Source: Pseudomonas sp. MIACH (lineage in GTDB: Bacteria > Pseudomonadota > Gammaproteobacteria > Pseudomonadales > Pseudomonadaceae). Taken from it: a DNA stretch of 64,000 nt. The notes under the pieces are model-generated. The model did not search any database. It was not told where the DNA came from and saw only the letters and a program-made list of their open reading frames with translations. Each line of letters begins with the position of its first letter. The first letter of the stretch is position 1. Of the stretch, positions 28,015 through 37,082 are shown in pieces. The position numbers and the translations under genes are program-made. The DNA is taken from positions 310,001 through 374,000 of the forward strand of contig NZ_LHVO01000002.1 of the NCBI RefSeq assembly GCF_001269925.1, in the 5' to 3' direction.

Positions 28015-29262
28015 TTACTCCGGCAGCAGGCTTTCGCCAGCATACAACTCGGCTACCGTCTCGCGGCGACGCACTTCAAACGCTTGATCACCGTCCACCA
28101 GCACCTCGGCGGTACGCCCGCGGGTGTTGTAGTTGGAACTCATGACAAACCCGTAGGCACCGGCCGAATGCACGGCCAGCAGGTCGCCTTCTTCCAGGGC
28201 CAGTTGACGATCCTTGGCCAGGAAGTCACCGGTCTCACAGATCGGGCCGACAATGTCGTACGCGCGGGCTTGGGTGTCACGAGGCGTCACGGCGGTGACG
28301 TTCATCCAGGCCTGGTACAGCGCCGGGCGGATCAGGTCGTTCATCGCCGCATCGACGATGGCGAAATCCTTGTGCTCGGTGTGCTTGAGGTACTCGACCT
28401 GGGTCAGCAGCACGCCAGCGTTGGCGACGATATAGCGGCCCGGCTCGAACATCAGCGTCAGGTCGCGGCCTTCGATGCGCTCGCGCACCGCCTGGATATA
28501 GTCGGCGATCGCCGGTGGCTCTTCATCGCGATAACGCACGCCCACGCCACCACCGAGGTCGATGTGGTGCAGGTAGATGCCGCATTCGCCCAAGCGGTCG
28601 ATCAAAGCCAGCAGGCGGTCGAGGGCGTCCAGGAACGGCGGCAGCGTAGTCAGTTGCGAACCGATGTGGCAGTCGACACCCAGCACTTCCAGGTTCGGCA
28701 GTTGGGCGGCACGGATGTACACGTCTTCGGCGTCGGCAATGGCGATGCCGAATTTGTTCTCTTTGAGACCGGTGGAAATGTACGGGTGGGTGCCGGCATC
28801 GACGTCCGGATTGACGCGCAGGGAGATCGGCGCACGAACGCCCATTTCGGCGGCAACGACTTGCAGGCGTTCCAGCTCGTCGGTGGATTCGACGTTGAAG
28901 CAATGCACGCCGACTTCCAGGGCGCGGCGCATGTCTTCGCGGCTCTTGCCGACGCCGGAGAACACGATCTTGTCAGCCTGGCCGCCAGCGGCCAGTACCC
29001 GTTCCAGCTCGCCACGGGAGACGATGTCGAAACCGGCGCCCAGACGCGCCAGGACATTCAGTACGCCCAGGTTGGAGTTGGCCTTGACCGCGTAGCACAC
29101 CAGGTGCGGTACGCCATCGAGCGGGTCGGTGAACGAGCGGTACTGAGCTTCGATATGCGCACGGGAGTACACGTAGGTCGGGGTACCAAAGCGCTGGGCA
29201 ATCGCGGACAACGCCACGCCTTCCGCGAACAGCTCGCCGTCCCGGTAGTTAAAAGCGTCCAT
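28015..29262 (-). CDS. lysA: Diaminopimelate decarboxylase
   Basis: A 415-residue fold-type III PLP enzyme making L-lysine from meso-diaminopimelate. The PLP lysine is in VCYAVKANSNLG, the phosphate loop in DLGGGVGVRY, and the second active-site cysteine in PICETGDFLAKDR. Starts 9 bp after the small lipoprotein gene lptM. Confidence 0.97.
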   Translation of the reverse strand: MDAFNYRDGELFAEGVALSAIAQRFGTPTYVYSRAHIEAQYRSFTDPLDGVPHLVCYAVKANSNLGVLNVLARLGAGFDIVSRGELERVLAAGGQADKIVFSGVGKSREDMRRALEVGVHCFNVESTDELERLQVVAAEMGVRAPISLRVNPDVDAGTHPYISTGLKENKFGIAIADAEDVYIRAAQLPNLEVLGVDCHIGSQLTTLPPFLDALDRLLALIDRLGECGIYLHHIDLGGGVGVRYRDEEPPAIADYIQAVRERIEGRDLTLMFEPGRYIVANAGVLLTQVEYLKHTEHKDFAIVDAAMNDLIRPALYQAWMNVTAVTPRDTQARAYDIVGPICETGDFLAKDRQLALEEGDLLAVHSAGAYGFVMSSNYNTRGRTAEVLVDGDQAFEVRRRETVAELYAGESLLPE

Positions 29263-29271
29263 GGAGCTCCC

Positions 29272-29442
29272 TTATTCGTAGGTGTCGTGCTTATGCGCTT
29301 TGGATGGCTTTTGCGACGATTGTGCCTGTTCGTTCGGGTCTTTGCTGTCATCGGGCAGGTACAGCGGGCCTTTTTGACCACAGGCACTAACGAGGCAAGC
29401 GACCGCGACGAGCGCAGCAAGGGAAGAGATCAGGCGCTTCAT
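29272..29442 (-). CDS. lptM: Small lipoprotein LptM (YifL/LppL)
   Basis: A 56-residue lipoprotein read directly from the minus strand. It has a signal sequence, a lipobox LVSAC with the lipidated cysteine at 21, then [11 protein letters not shown], the conserved block of the YifL family, and a charged, disordered tail. LptM (YifL) in E. coli acts in the outer membrane to help the LPS translocon LptDE mature. It is the first gene of the lysA-dapF-DUF484-xerC-HAD operon, as in many gammaproteobacteria. Confidence 0.92.
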   Translation of the reverse strand: MKRLISSLAALVAVACLVSACGQKGPLYLPDDSKDPNEQAQSSQKPSKAHKHDTYE

Positions 29443-29680
29443 GGCGAAATCCTTGAATATGCATTAATTGCGCCCGAGTATACCGACCACCCGCCAGCTT
29501 GCCTATGCGCTGAAATACCCGTCCGGCGGGGGTTTGCCGAGATGGTCTGGAGGCGGACTACGCTGGTTGAGGATATTTCCCGCCGTCAATCGCGTTGAAA
29601 TCGGTATCCTTTGCAATCGGCGAGGCTCGCCCGTATCGTGCGGCGCTTGAGCAAAACCAGACACTTTTGAGGTTGCCACA

Positions 29681-30013
29681 ATGAGTTTGACCGAAGCCCG
29701 TTTTCACGACCTGGTGGATGCGACCCAGCAGGCACTGGAAGATATTTTCGACGACAGCGGCCTGGACGTGGACCTGGAAAACTCGGCCGGCGTGCTGACC
29801 GTCAAGTTCGAGAACGGCACCCAGTTGATCTTCAGTCGCCAGGAGCCGTTGCGTCAGCTGTGGCTGGCTGCACGTTCCGGTGGTTTTCACTTCGACTACG
29901 ACGAAGAAGAAAGTCGTTGGGCACACGACACCACTGAGGAACTGCTGAGCGAAATGCTGGCTCGTCTCACGAAGGAACAGTCCGGCGCTGACCTGGACTT
30001 CGACGAGATTTGA
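29681..30013 (+). CDS. cyaY: Frataxin homologue CyaY
   Basis: A 110-residue frataxin: acidic first helix (FDDSGLDVDLENSAGVLTVK), strands with FENGTQLIFSRQEPLRQLWLA and the GGFHFDY strand. It binds iron and regulates IscS during Fe-S cluster assembly. Divergent from lptM-lysA with 238 bp between. The following DUF1289 gene starts 2 bp after its stop. Confidence 0.96.
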   Translation: MSLTEARFHDLVDATQQALEDIFDDSGLDVDLENSAGVLTVKFENGTQLIFSRQEPLRQLWLAARSGGFHFDYDEEESRWAHDTTEELLSEMLARLTKEQSGADLDFDEI

Positions 30014-30015
30014 TC

Positions 30016-30234
30016 GTGACGCAACCTGTACCCGCACGCCCACCCAAGCCGCTGTTCAGTAATGTCAGCCCGGCGGTGCCGTCACCTTGTATCAGTTTGT
30101 GTCGCCTGGACGAGCAAAAAGTCTGCCTCGGCTGCTTCCGCCATGTGGAAGACATCCGTGAATGGCGCTCCGCCGATGATCAGCGGCGGCGAGTGATCGT
30201 GGCCCAGGCCGAGCAACGCAAAGCCACGCCTTGA
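30016..30234 (+). CDS. DUF1289 domain protein
   Basis: A 72-residue protein with the DUF1289 cysteine motif: SPCISLCRLDEQKVCLGCFR followed by the EIxxW-like DIREW. Four cysteines suggest a metal or Fe-S site. The start is taken as GTG 30016, just after the cyaY stop; TTG 30010 also lies in frame but overlaps it. Pairing with cyaY hints at iron or Fe-S metabolism, but no function is known. Confidence 0.82.
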   Translation: MTQPVPARPPKPLFSNVSPAVPSPCISLCRLDEQKVCLGCFRHVEDIREWRSADDQRRRVIVAQAEQRKATP

Positions 30235-30277
30235 GCCCGTCTTGTTTATTTGCGGTGCTGTGGTAGTGTCCGGATAC

Positions 30278-30337
30278 GCCTCAACTCATCGAGGCCCGTG
30301 AGAACCCCGCCTTTTCCTGGCGGGGTTTTGCTTTTTT
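30278..30337 (+). promoter_or_regulatory. rnk leader attenuator (hairpin plus intrinsic terminator)
   Basis: GCCTC (30278-30282) pairs with GAGGC (30291-30295); then AACCCCGCC (30303-30311) pairs with GGCGGGGTT (30319-30327), followed by TTTTGCTTTTTT. The terminator lies 29 bp upstream of the rnk ATG, after the DUF1289 stop. The 131-bp gap probably also holds the rnk promoter, so this fits a premature terminator in the rnk leader. Attenuator-like rnk leaders have been predicted computationally in enterics and Pseudomonas. It may alternatively just terminate cyaY. Confidence 0.65.
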
Positions 30338-30365
30338 GTGCAGAAAAAAGGAGTCTGCCTGAATC

Positions 30366-30776
30366 ATGACCGCACCTTCCATCATCCTCACCCGTCTTGA
30401 TGTGCAGCGTCTTGAGCAATTGATCGACCGTATGGACGAGACGCAGCCGGGCGTTATTGCATTGCAAGCCGAACTCGACCGCGCCGAAGAAGTGGTTGGC
30501 CACGATGAAGTGCCTGCAACGGTCGTGACCATGAATTCCAGCGTGCATTGCCGTGAGCAAGGCAGCGGTAAGGACTACCACCTGACCCTGGTCTATCCGA
30601 AGGATGCTAATGCCGATGAAGGCAAGATCTCGGTCCTGGCCCCGGTGGGCAGTGCCTTGCTTGGCTTGCAGGTAGGGCAGCACATCGATTGGCCGGCACC
30701 GGGTGGCAAGACCCTCAAGCTTGAGCTGCTCAGTGTTGACGGTCAGCCCAAGGACGGCGGTGCCTTCCCGCTCTAA
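30366..30776 (+). CDS. rnk: Regulator of nucleoside diphosphate kinase (GreA/GreB-like)
   Basis: A 136-residue Rnk protein: short N-terminal coiled coil (LDVQRLEQLIDRMDE) and a GreA C-terminal-like FKBP domain (TLVYPKDANADEGKISVLAPVGSALLGL). Rnk binds RNA polymerase near the secondary channel and affects Ndk levels; in P. aeruginosa Ndk and Rnk were tied to alginate production. AAGGAG precedes ATG. Its stop overlaps that of the convergent cyaA gene by four bases. Confidence 0.93.
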   Translation: MTAPSIILTRLDVQRLEQLIDRMDETQPGVIALQAELDRAEEVVGHDEVPATVVTMNSSVHCREQGSGKDYHLTLVYPKDANADEGKISVLAPVGSALLGLQVGQHIDWPAPGGKTLKLELLSVDGQPKDGGAFPL

Positions 30777-33613
30777 ACCTGATTCAACGCTGCATTGAGT
30801 GACTGTTCCAGCTCGGCTTTGTAGCGCAGGTACAGGTTGCTCGGGCTTTGCACATCACCGAGCAGCCCCGACAGGTCGAGGTCGGTGATGTAGCAGCGGT
30901 AGCGCTCGGTTTCCCGGCGTTGCCCGACGATTTCCTGGGCGACCACCGCAAACAGTTGGTCGCCAAACTCCAGTTCGGAAAACTCCCGCTGATTGCAGTA
31001 CAGGGTAATGCCCACCTGGCCTGGCGCTGCCTTGCCGATAATCGCCTGCACGTCGTAAAACGGTTTGTTCGCGGGGTTCTGCGGGGCCGGCCGAGGTTCG
31101 ATACCGCGCGCGCGGCCGTTGCCTGTCGGCAATAGCTGGTAATACAAGGTCTGCACTGCGCCCAACGGTTCCTGCGGATCCAGCGGCGATAACGCATCCC
31201 GGCGATAAATGATCGATTGCAGGAAGCGCTGCAGCGGTGCCAACAGGCTCTGCTCATCGTGAAACGGCAAGCTCTGCTGCCAGAGCGCGTTGAACTCATC
31301 CAGCACATACAGCTCGGCGAAGCCTTCATTGACCCGGTAGAACACTTGCACGCAATCGGCCATACCCATGGGCAAAAGCAGCGCCAGGTCGTGGTCTTCC
31401 AGGGCCATCGCGTCCAGGTGCAGCGGGCTGTAGCTGGCCAGTTCTTCGCTGAGGTAGGCGATCAGCGCATCCTGGGTTGCCAGTGATACGTGGGTGGCCT
31501 GGCCCGGTATCAACTCCATCACGTGGTAGTGCTGCTGTACCTGGAGCAGGTAGCGGTGATTGCCTTGACTCAGTAGCAGGTTCTGCGCGGTGTCGAAGAT
31601 TTCTTCTACGCGTTGGGCAATGAACTGCGCACGGTTATGGCAAAAGCAGCGCACCCGCAGGCGCGGCAAGTGATCCGAGGGCAGTTGATTGAGGTAGTCG
31701 CGCAGGCAATCGAGCAGGGCGTGCGGGCCGTCGTAGCGGCTGACCATCACCTCGTTCCAGCTGTTGAGCGTGACCTGGTCCAGGGTCAGTACCAGATTGT
31801 CGCGGACCCCTGCATAGCTCAGGGAGTCGGTGCGCTCGGTGGTCATCAGGATGTTCAGGTCGCGGTGATGCTTGAGCGGGTCGACGCCGACGTTGATCAG
31901 CAGCAACACCTCCTCGGGTACCGCCGAGCGCAACAGGCGCGTCTCATCGACGCTGGCCAAGGGCAGCGCGACAGTCTGTTGCAGGCTGCCCAGCAGGTTG
32001 AACAGCTCGAATTCGGTCATGTCGCTGGTGCCAGGGTGCAGAGCCAGGCGCGTGCTGCTGTCGATCACGCCGTTGCGATGGCACCAGGTGAGCATTTCCA
32101 GCAGGTCGCGGCTGCGCTTGATCGGCGCGAAATGCTCCCACTCCAGGGCCGTGAGGTTGCCGTTGTACAGGCCCCAATGGTGCTGGCCGGGCTCCTTGCG
32201 GTTAGGCGATTGCACCAGTGTCAGGGTGTCTTCGGCCAGATCGGGGGCGATCCCGGGGTTGATGAATTCGACTTTGCCGGCCTTGCGTTCAAAGGCGGCA
32301 TACAGGCGCCGTCCCAGCACATTGAGGTCGCGCTTGTTGATCAGGCTGACGGTCTGTTCGGTCCGGGCGAACTGGGTCAGGAAGCGATAGCTGTAGTTCA
32401 GCTCGCTGACCAGGGCGCGGCGCTCGGAGGCCACCTGGCGGACTTTCCACTGGCTGCGGCTGTCCAGCAGCGCCAGTTGGCGTTGGTCCCAGCCCCACTC
32501 GTGGGCCAGGCGCTCCAGCAATAAGCGTTGCCAACTGCTGCTGCGCTGGCCGGCACTGAGCTTGCGGTTGACCTTCAGGTACAGCGCACGGCGCACCAGT
32601 TCCAGGCGCTCCGGCTCGTTGCGTGCCTGGAGGTATTCCTCGATGCGGCGGTACACCACGATGTACGGGTCCAGCTCATCCAGGTCCATCTGGTTGGCGA
32701 ACACCGCACGCTTGAAGCGCAGGCTCAGGCAATGCACGTTCGGGTGCTCGCTGGCATAAACCTCGGTCAGCAGCAGCTTGAGTACCGACTTGTAGGGCGA
32801 CTCGATGCCTTTGAACAGTTGCCACAGCCCGGCACCGATAAATTCGCCCGGGGGGATGTGCGCCAGGTGACCCAAATCGAGGGTTTCATCGGCCCGGATA
32901 AACCGCTTGGAAATCAGCGCGTGGGTGAATTCTGCATAGCGGGTCTCTTCATACACCGGCACCAGCCACCAGATCGGCGTGCGCCCGGCCAGCCAGATGG
33001 CGGTGCGGTAGAACTCGTCCAGCAACAGGTAATGCTGGGTGGTGCCGCAGTCGTCGGAGCTCAGTTGCGTGTCGCGCTCACCGAGCACGAAGCGCGTCGG
33101 CTCGATCAGGAAGAAGTGCGCCTCGGCGCCCATGGTCAGGGCCCAGGCTTCCAGCAGTTGGCATTTTTTGCGCAGTTCGACGAGCTCGTTGTCACCCAGG
33201 TCGGGGGCGTGGCATACCCACACATCCATGTCGCTCTGGTCGGCCTGGGCCAGGGTGCCGAGGCTGCCCATCAGGAACAGGCCGTGGATCGGTTTGGGTT
33301 GATTGACTGGACGCGGCTTGTAAGAGAACGAGCGGGTCAAGCGCTGGGCTTCGGTCAGGGCCTGGGCGTCGGGCTCGAAGTTCGACAGCCCGGCCGGCGT
33401 GCTGCCCGATACGTAGCCTGGCAACAGCGGATGATTAACGTGAAAAAACAGTGGCAGCAAGGTCAGCACGCTTTGCTGGCGCGGCGTCAGCCCTTCGATG
33501 GCACGAGCCATGCGACCTTCATTGAGGGCCATGAAGCGCGCACGCAATTGGGCCAGCACCTTGCGGTCGATGCCTTCGTCCAGGTCAGGGCGGATTTCAT
33601 GGGTGCGGGTCAT
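30773..33613 (-). CDS. cyaA: Class I adenylate cyclase
   Basis: A 946-residue enzyme making cAMP from ATP, the ligand for Vfr/Crp. The N-terminal catalytic domain (~1-550) includes the nucleotidyltransferase motif GSLGTLAQADQSDMDVWVCH with the paired aspartates. The C-terminal ~400 residues are the regulatory region as in enteric CyaA (848 residues) and Pseudomonas CyaA. ATG 33613. Monocistronic. Confidence 0.95.
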   Translation of the reverse strand: MTRTHEIRPDLDEGIDRKVLAQLRARFMALNEGRMARAIEGLTPRQQSVLTLLPLFFHVNHPLLPGYVSGSTPAGLSNFEPDAQALTEAQRLTRSFSYKPRPVNQPKPIHGLFLMGSLGTLAQADQSDMDVWVCHAPDLGDNELVELRKKCQLLEAWALTMGAEAHFFLIEPTRFVLGERDTQLSSDDCGTTQHYLLLDEFYRTAIWLAGRTPIWWLVPVYEETRYAEFTHALISKRFIRADETLDLGHLAHIPPGEFIGAGLWQLFKGIESPYKSVLKLLLTEVYASEHPNVHCLSLRFKRAVFANQMDLDELDPYIVVYRRIEEYLQARNEPERLELVRRALYLKVNRKLSAGQRSSSWQRLLLERLAHEWGWDQRQLALLDSRSQWKVRQVASERRALVSELNYSYRFLTQFARTEQTVSLINKRDLNVLGRRLYAAFERKAGKVEFINPGIAPDLAEDTLTLVQSPNRKEPGQHHWGLYNGNLTALEWEHFAPIKRSRDLLEMLTWCHRNGVIDSSTRLALHPGTSDMTEFELFNLLGSLQQTVALPLASVDETRLLRSAVPEEVLLLINVGVDPLKHHRDLNILMTTERTDSLSYAGVRDNLVLTLDQVTLNSWNEVMVSRYDGPHALLDCLRDYLNQLPSDHLPRLRVRCFCHNRAQFIAQRVEEIFDTAQNLLLSQGNHRYLLQVQQHYHVMELIPGQATHVSLATQDALIAYLSEELASYSPLHLDAMALEDHDLALLLPMGMADCVQVFYRVNEGFAELYVLDEFNALWQQSLPFHDEQSLLAPLQRFLQSIIYRRDALSPLDPQEPLGAVQTLYYQLLPTGNGRARGIEPRPAPQNPANKPFYDVQAIIGKAAPGQVGITLYCNQREFSELEFGDQLFAVVAQEIVGQRRETERYRCYITDLDLSGLLGDVQSPSNLYLRYKAELEQSLNAALNQV

Positions 33614-33781
33614 GTCGAACTCGGTGGCTCGCAGGGCCCGACGTGGGCGGCCGTGTAGGAGTTTACAGCCAGTCGCGTAGGAGGTTTAGAGGGAAATGAT
33701 TGTTGACGTCAAAAATCGAGCCGTTGCGCAGCAATGCCCTCGGAGTCCGCAAGAGGCGGACTCCATGGGCGTTGTACGGTT

Positions 33782-34036
33782 TCAGGCTGCTTCTTTGGTG
33801 TTGGCGGTGGTCAAGATGGTCAGCAGGGTTTGTGCCTGCTCTGCAGCGTCCCGGCCAAGGCTGGTCAGGTAGCCCCCGTCCGCTTGGTCGATAAGTCCTT
33901 TCGCATGGAGGCGCTTGGCAGCGGCGATGGCAGTGGGAGCGGCGGTCTGATGGACTTTCAGACCTTCCTTGGTGCTGTCCAAGGGGAAGAGTACAAGGAT
34001 TTCCAGTTCGGCAACCAACTCAGGGGTATACGACAT
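33782..34036 (-). CDS. TIGR02647 family small protein
   Basis: An 84-residue protein starting MSYTPELVAELEILVLFPL, matching the TIGR02647 family restricted to gammaproteobacteria. Predicted all-helical, possibly winged-helix-like (IAAAKRLHAKGLIDQADGGYLTSLG resembles a DNA-binding wing). GGAG is well placed before ATG 34036. No function is known. Confidence 0.8.
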   Translation of the reverse strand: MSYTPELVAELEILVLFPLDSTKEGLKVHQTAAPTAIAAAKRLHAKGLIDQADGGYLTSLGRDAAEQAQTLLTILTTANTKEAA

Positions 34037-34131
34037 AAGGACTCCAGACTTTCTAAAATTTATTAGAGGCTAGCAGGCCATAAGGTGAACGCACTTTGCC
34101 GAACTGTCCAGCGTGTTGCGGTGTGCCGGGA

Positions 34132-34416
34132 TTATTCCTTTTCGGGCGGCAGCTCAGGCAGTGCCCGCAACGCGGTTTCATACCACTCGGTATTGAATGC
34201 GCGGTCTTCGTCCAGCATCGCGTCGATTTCGAAAGCGAGCACGTGAGCCATGAGATTCAGGATTTCGTCACGCTCATAGCCCACCAGCGTCAGCTTGTTG
34301 AAAGTAGCCTTGGCAGCAGGCGGGTTGTCACTTTCGATCTGGTTTTCGATCGCTTCGATCAAGGTGTTCTCGGTGAACTCTTCTTCGTCGTTGTCGATAT
34401 CGGTCGGCTCGCTCAT
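34132..34416 (-). CDS. Conserved hypothetical acidic protein
   Basis: A 94-residue acidic protein (MSEPTDIDNDEEEFTENTLI...), predicted mostly helical, without signal peptide, cysteines or known motif. AGGAG six bases upstream fixes ATG 34416; a longer frame reaches 34455. I do not recognise a family; codon use is like its neighbours. It is divergent from the GST gene. Confidence 0.75.
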   Translation of the reverse strand: MSEPTDIDNDEEEFTENTLIEAIENQIESDNPPAAKATFNKLTLVGYERDEILNLMAHVLAFEIDAMLDEDRAFNTEWYETALRALPELPPEKE

Positions 34417-34541
34417 GGCAGGCTCCTCAAGGAAAGGGCGCCAGTCTACCCCCATTCAGGCAGGTGATGCTGCTGGTCAGGCCGGGCCCAGGGATCTATA
34501 ACTCTTGCAGCCAACCCCGCACACGGCCTGGAGGCTTTGCG

Positions 34542-35201
34542 ATGCTCAAGCTTTACGGATTTTCGGTCAGCAACTACTACAACATGGTGAAACTGGCATT
34601 GTTGGAGAAGGGCCTGCCCTTTGAGGAGGTGCCTTTTTATGCCGGGCAAACCCCCGAGGCCCTGGCGGTCAGTCCGCGCGGCAAAGTCCCCGTTCTGCGC
34701 GTGAAGCAGGGATTTATCAATGAAACCAGCGTGATCCTCGAATACATAGAACAGACCCAGGAAGGTCGTTCGCTGCTGCCGGCCGATCCTTTCCAGCGCG
34801 CTCAGGTGCTGGCGCTGTGCAGGGAGATCGAGCTGTACATCGAATTACCCGCCCGTGCGTGTTTTGCCGAGGCATTTTTCGGCATGCCGGTACCGGAGGC
34901 GATCAAGGAGAAAACCAGGGCCGAGTTGTCGCTTGGGATCGCGTCTTTAGGGCGGCACGGGCGGTTCGCGCCGTATGTGGCGGGGGAGAGCTTCACGATT
35001 GCGGATCTGTATTTCATGTACAGCGTGAACCTCGCCTGTGCGGTGGGCGAGAAGCTGTTTGGGCTGGACCTGTTGGCTGAACTGCCGGCGGCCAAAGCGT
35101 TGCTGGAGCGACTGCATGCCATGCCTAATGCGCAGAAGGTGGCGGCGGACAGGGAGGCCGCGATGCCGGCGTTCATGGCGATGATTGCGGCCAAAAAGTG
35201 A
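34542..35201 (+). CDS. Glutathione S-transferase family protein
   Basis: A 219-residue GST: N-terminal thioredoxin fold (LYGFSVSNYYNMVKLALLEKG, then SPRGKVPVLRVKQGFINETS with the cis-Pro and glutathione gamma-glutamyl site) and a C-terminal helical domain (GESFTIADLYFMYSVN). GGAGG precedes ATG 34542. It is convergent with argH across a REP hairpin. Substrate unknown. Confidence 0.9.
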   Translation: MLKLYGFSVSNYYNMVKLALLEKGLPFEEVPFYAGQTPEALAVSPRGKVPVLRVKQGFINETSVILEYIEQTQEGRSLLPADPFQRAQVLALCREIELYIELPARACFAEAFFGMPVPEAIKEKTRAELSLGIASLGRHGRFAPYVAGESFTIADLYFMYSVNLACAVGEKLFGLDLLAELPAAKALLERLHAMPNAQKVAADREAAMPAFMAMIAAKK

Positions 35202-35203
35202 TC

Positions 35204-35237
35204 AAGTGTGAGAGGGGGCAAGCCCCTCCCACATTTT
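35204..35237. repeat. REP singlet between GST and argH
   Basis: AAGTGTGAGAGGGGGCAAGC then CCCTCCCACATTT is a REP core with one changed base in the left arm, in the 63-bp gap between convergent stops, followed by T on the plus strand. Confidence 0.75.
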
Positions 35238-35264
35238 TGACCGAGTTGTCTGAGATAACTCGGA

Positions 35265-36659
35265 TCAGCGACTGGCGAGCAGGGCCTGGCCGCGCACGAC
35301 CGCAGCCTTCACCTGTGCCGGCGCGGTACCGCCGACGTGGTTGCGGGCATTCACCGAGCCTTCCAGCGTCAGCACGGCAAACACGTCCTGTTCGATCTGG
35401 TCACTGAACTGACGCAGTTCTTCCAGGCTCATTTCTGCCAGGTCCTTGCCGGTGTCGACGCCGTATTTCACCGCATGCCCGACGATCTCGTGGCAATCGC
35501 GGAACGGCAGGCCACGGCGCACCAGGTAGTCCGCCAGGTCTGTCGCCGTGGAGAAACCGCGCAAAGCCGCTTCCCGCATGATGGCGTGCTTGGGTTTGAT
35601 CGCCGGGATCATGTCGGCAAACGCGCGCAGCGAGTCACGCAGGGTGTCGGCGGCGTCGAACAGCGGTTCCTTGTCTTCCTGGTTGTCCTTGTTGTAGGCC
35701 AGGGGCTGGCCTTTCATCAGGGTCAGCAGGCCCATCAGCGCGCCGAATACGCGACCGCTCTTGCCGCGCACCAACTCTGGCACGTCGGGGTTTTTCTTTT
35801 GCGGCATGATCGAGCTGCCGGTGCAGAAGCGATCAGGCAGGTCGATGAACTGGAATTGCGCGCTGGTCCACAGCACCAGCTCTTCGGAGAAGCGCGACAG
35901 GTGCATCATCGCGATGCTGGCGGCGGCGCAGAATTCGATGGCGAAGTCGCGGTCCGACACGCCGTCCAGGGAGTTGCCGCCGACGGCGTCGAAACCCAGC
36001 AGTTGTGCGGTGTACTCGCGGTCGATCGGGTAGGTGGTGCCGGCCAGGGCAGCGCTGCCGAGCGGCATGCGGTTGGCGCGCTTGCGGCAATCGACCAGGC
36101 GCTCGTAGTCGCGGCTGAGCATCTCGAACCAGGCCAGCAGGTGGTGGCCGAAGGTGACCGGCTGTGCGGTTTGCAGGTGGGTGAAGCCGGGCATGATGGT
36201 GCCCGATTCGCGCTCGGCCTGCTCCAGCAAACCTTTCTGCAAGCGGGTGATTTCGGCCAGGATCAGGTCGATTTCGTCACGCAGCCACAGGCGGATGTCG
36301 GTAGCTACCTGGTCGTTACGGCTACGACCGGTGTGCAGCTTCTTGCCGGTCACACCGATACGGTCGGTGAGACGGGCCTCGATATTCATGTGCACGTCTT
36401 CCAGGTCGACACGCCAGTCGAACGTACCGGCTTCGATTTCACCGCGAATGGTGGTCAGGCCTTCGATGATGCTGTCGCGCTCGGCGTCGGTCAGCACGCC
36501 GACTTTGGCCAGCATCGTGGCGTGGGCAATCGAGCCCATGATGTCGTGGCGGTACAGGCGCTGGTCGAAGGTGACGGAGGCGGTGAAGCGGGCGACGAAG
36601 GCGTCGACGGGTTCACTGAAGCGGCCGCCCCAGGACTGGTTGGTCTTGTCGGTGCTCAT
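35265..36659 (-). CDS. argH: Argininosuccinate lyase
   Basis: A 464-residue fumarase/aspartase-superfamily enzyme producing arginine and fumarate. The signature [15 protein letters not shown] holds the catalytic serine; [13 protein letters not shown] and [18 protein letters not shown] are the other conserved regions. I chose ATG 36659, giving [17 protein letters not shown] as in Pseudomonas ArgH; a longer frame runs into non-coding sequence. In P. aeruginosa algZ/fimS and algR lie next to argH. Confidence 0.97.
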   Translation of the reverse strand: MSTDKTNQSWGGRFSEPVDAFVARFTASVTFDQRLYRHDIMGSIAHATMLAKVGVLTDAERDSIIEGLTTIRGEIEAGTFDWRVDLEDVHMNIEARLTDRIGVTGKKLHTGRSRNDQVATDIRLWLRDEIDLILAEITRLQKGLLEQAERESGTIMPGFTHLQTAQPVTFGHHLLAWFEMLSRDYERLVDCRKRANRMPLGSAALAGTTYPIDREYTAQLLGFDAVGGNSLDGVSDRDFAIEFCAAASIAMMHLSRFSEELVLWTSAQFQFIDLPDRFCTGSSIMPQKKNPDVPELVRGKSGRVFGALMGLLTLMKGQPLAYNKDNQEDKEPLFDAADTLRDSLRAFADMIPAIKPKHAIMREAALRGFSTATDLADYLVRRGLPFRDCHEIVGHAVKYGVDTGKDLAEMSLEELRQFSDQIEQDVFAVLTLEGSVNARNHVGGTAPAQVKAAVVRGQALLASR

Positions 36660-36833
36660 GGATTCGCTCGTGGTCTGCTTATTAAGAGGCATGAAAGTGT
36701 GCCGGCGATAATAACAGGGTTGCCCGTGGAGGCGGTGCTGCGGGTCGTCGGCATTTTTATTTGTGCAAAGGATGGCTAAGTGCCTTGCCCCCGCTCGCGT
36801 CCGGGAAGAGACTGGAGACAGGTGCTTATTGAT

Positions 36834-36861
36834 ACGATATTTGACGATTGAGCAATATCGT
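36834..36861. repeat. Nested inverted repeat in the argH-algR gap
   Basis: ACGATAT (36834-36840) and ATATCGT (36855-36861) are perfect inverted copies, and GACGAT / ATCGTC (36843-36848 / 36857-36862) form a second overlapping dyad. Possible operator; no regulator can be named. Confidence 0.35.
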
Positions 36862-37054
36862 CTCGGCGAGCGTCTACAGTTGGACTGAGAGTGTGTGAAT
36901 GCACCAAAGTCGGGTAACGCGGTCAGAACCTGACTATCCATTTAAAAGGGGGATATTCGGATTGTGTATCAGCAAACCCTACGACGATGCCCGAAGGCAG
37001 CAGGTCTTGGGCGCTATTGAACAGGTCCGGGTAAATTTGGGTGCCGCTGCCGGG

Positions 37055-37082
37055 GCACTTTTTGCCGCTCGCGCTAGTCTTA
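37055..37082 (+). promoter_or_regulatory. Candidate AlgU (sigma-22) promoter of algR
   Basis: GCACTT (37055-37060), 17 bp, then TCTTA (37078-37082) matches the AlgU/RpoE consensus GAACTT-N16/17-TCTGA with one mismatch in each hexamer/pentamer. It is 79 bp upstream of the algR ATG. P. aeruginosa algR has an AlgU-dependent promoter. Confidence 0.5.

Noticed and set aside
27895-29598. 567-codon open frame opposite lysA
   Set aside because: Antisense to a clear diaminopimelate decarboxylase and part of dapF/lptM.
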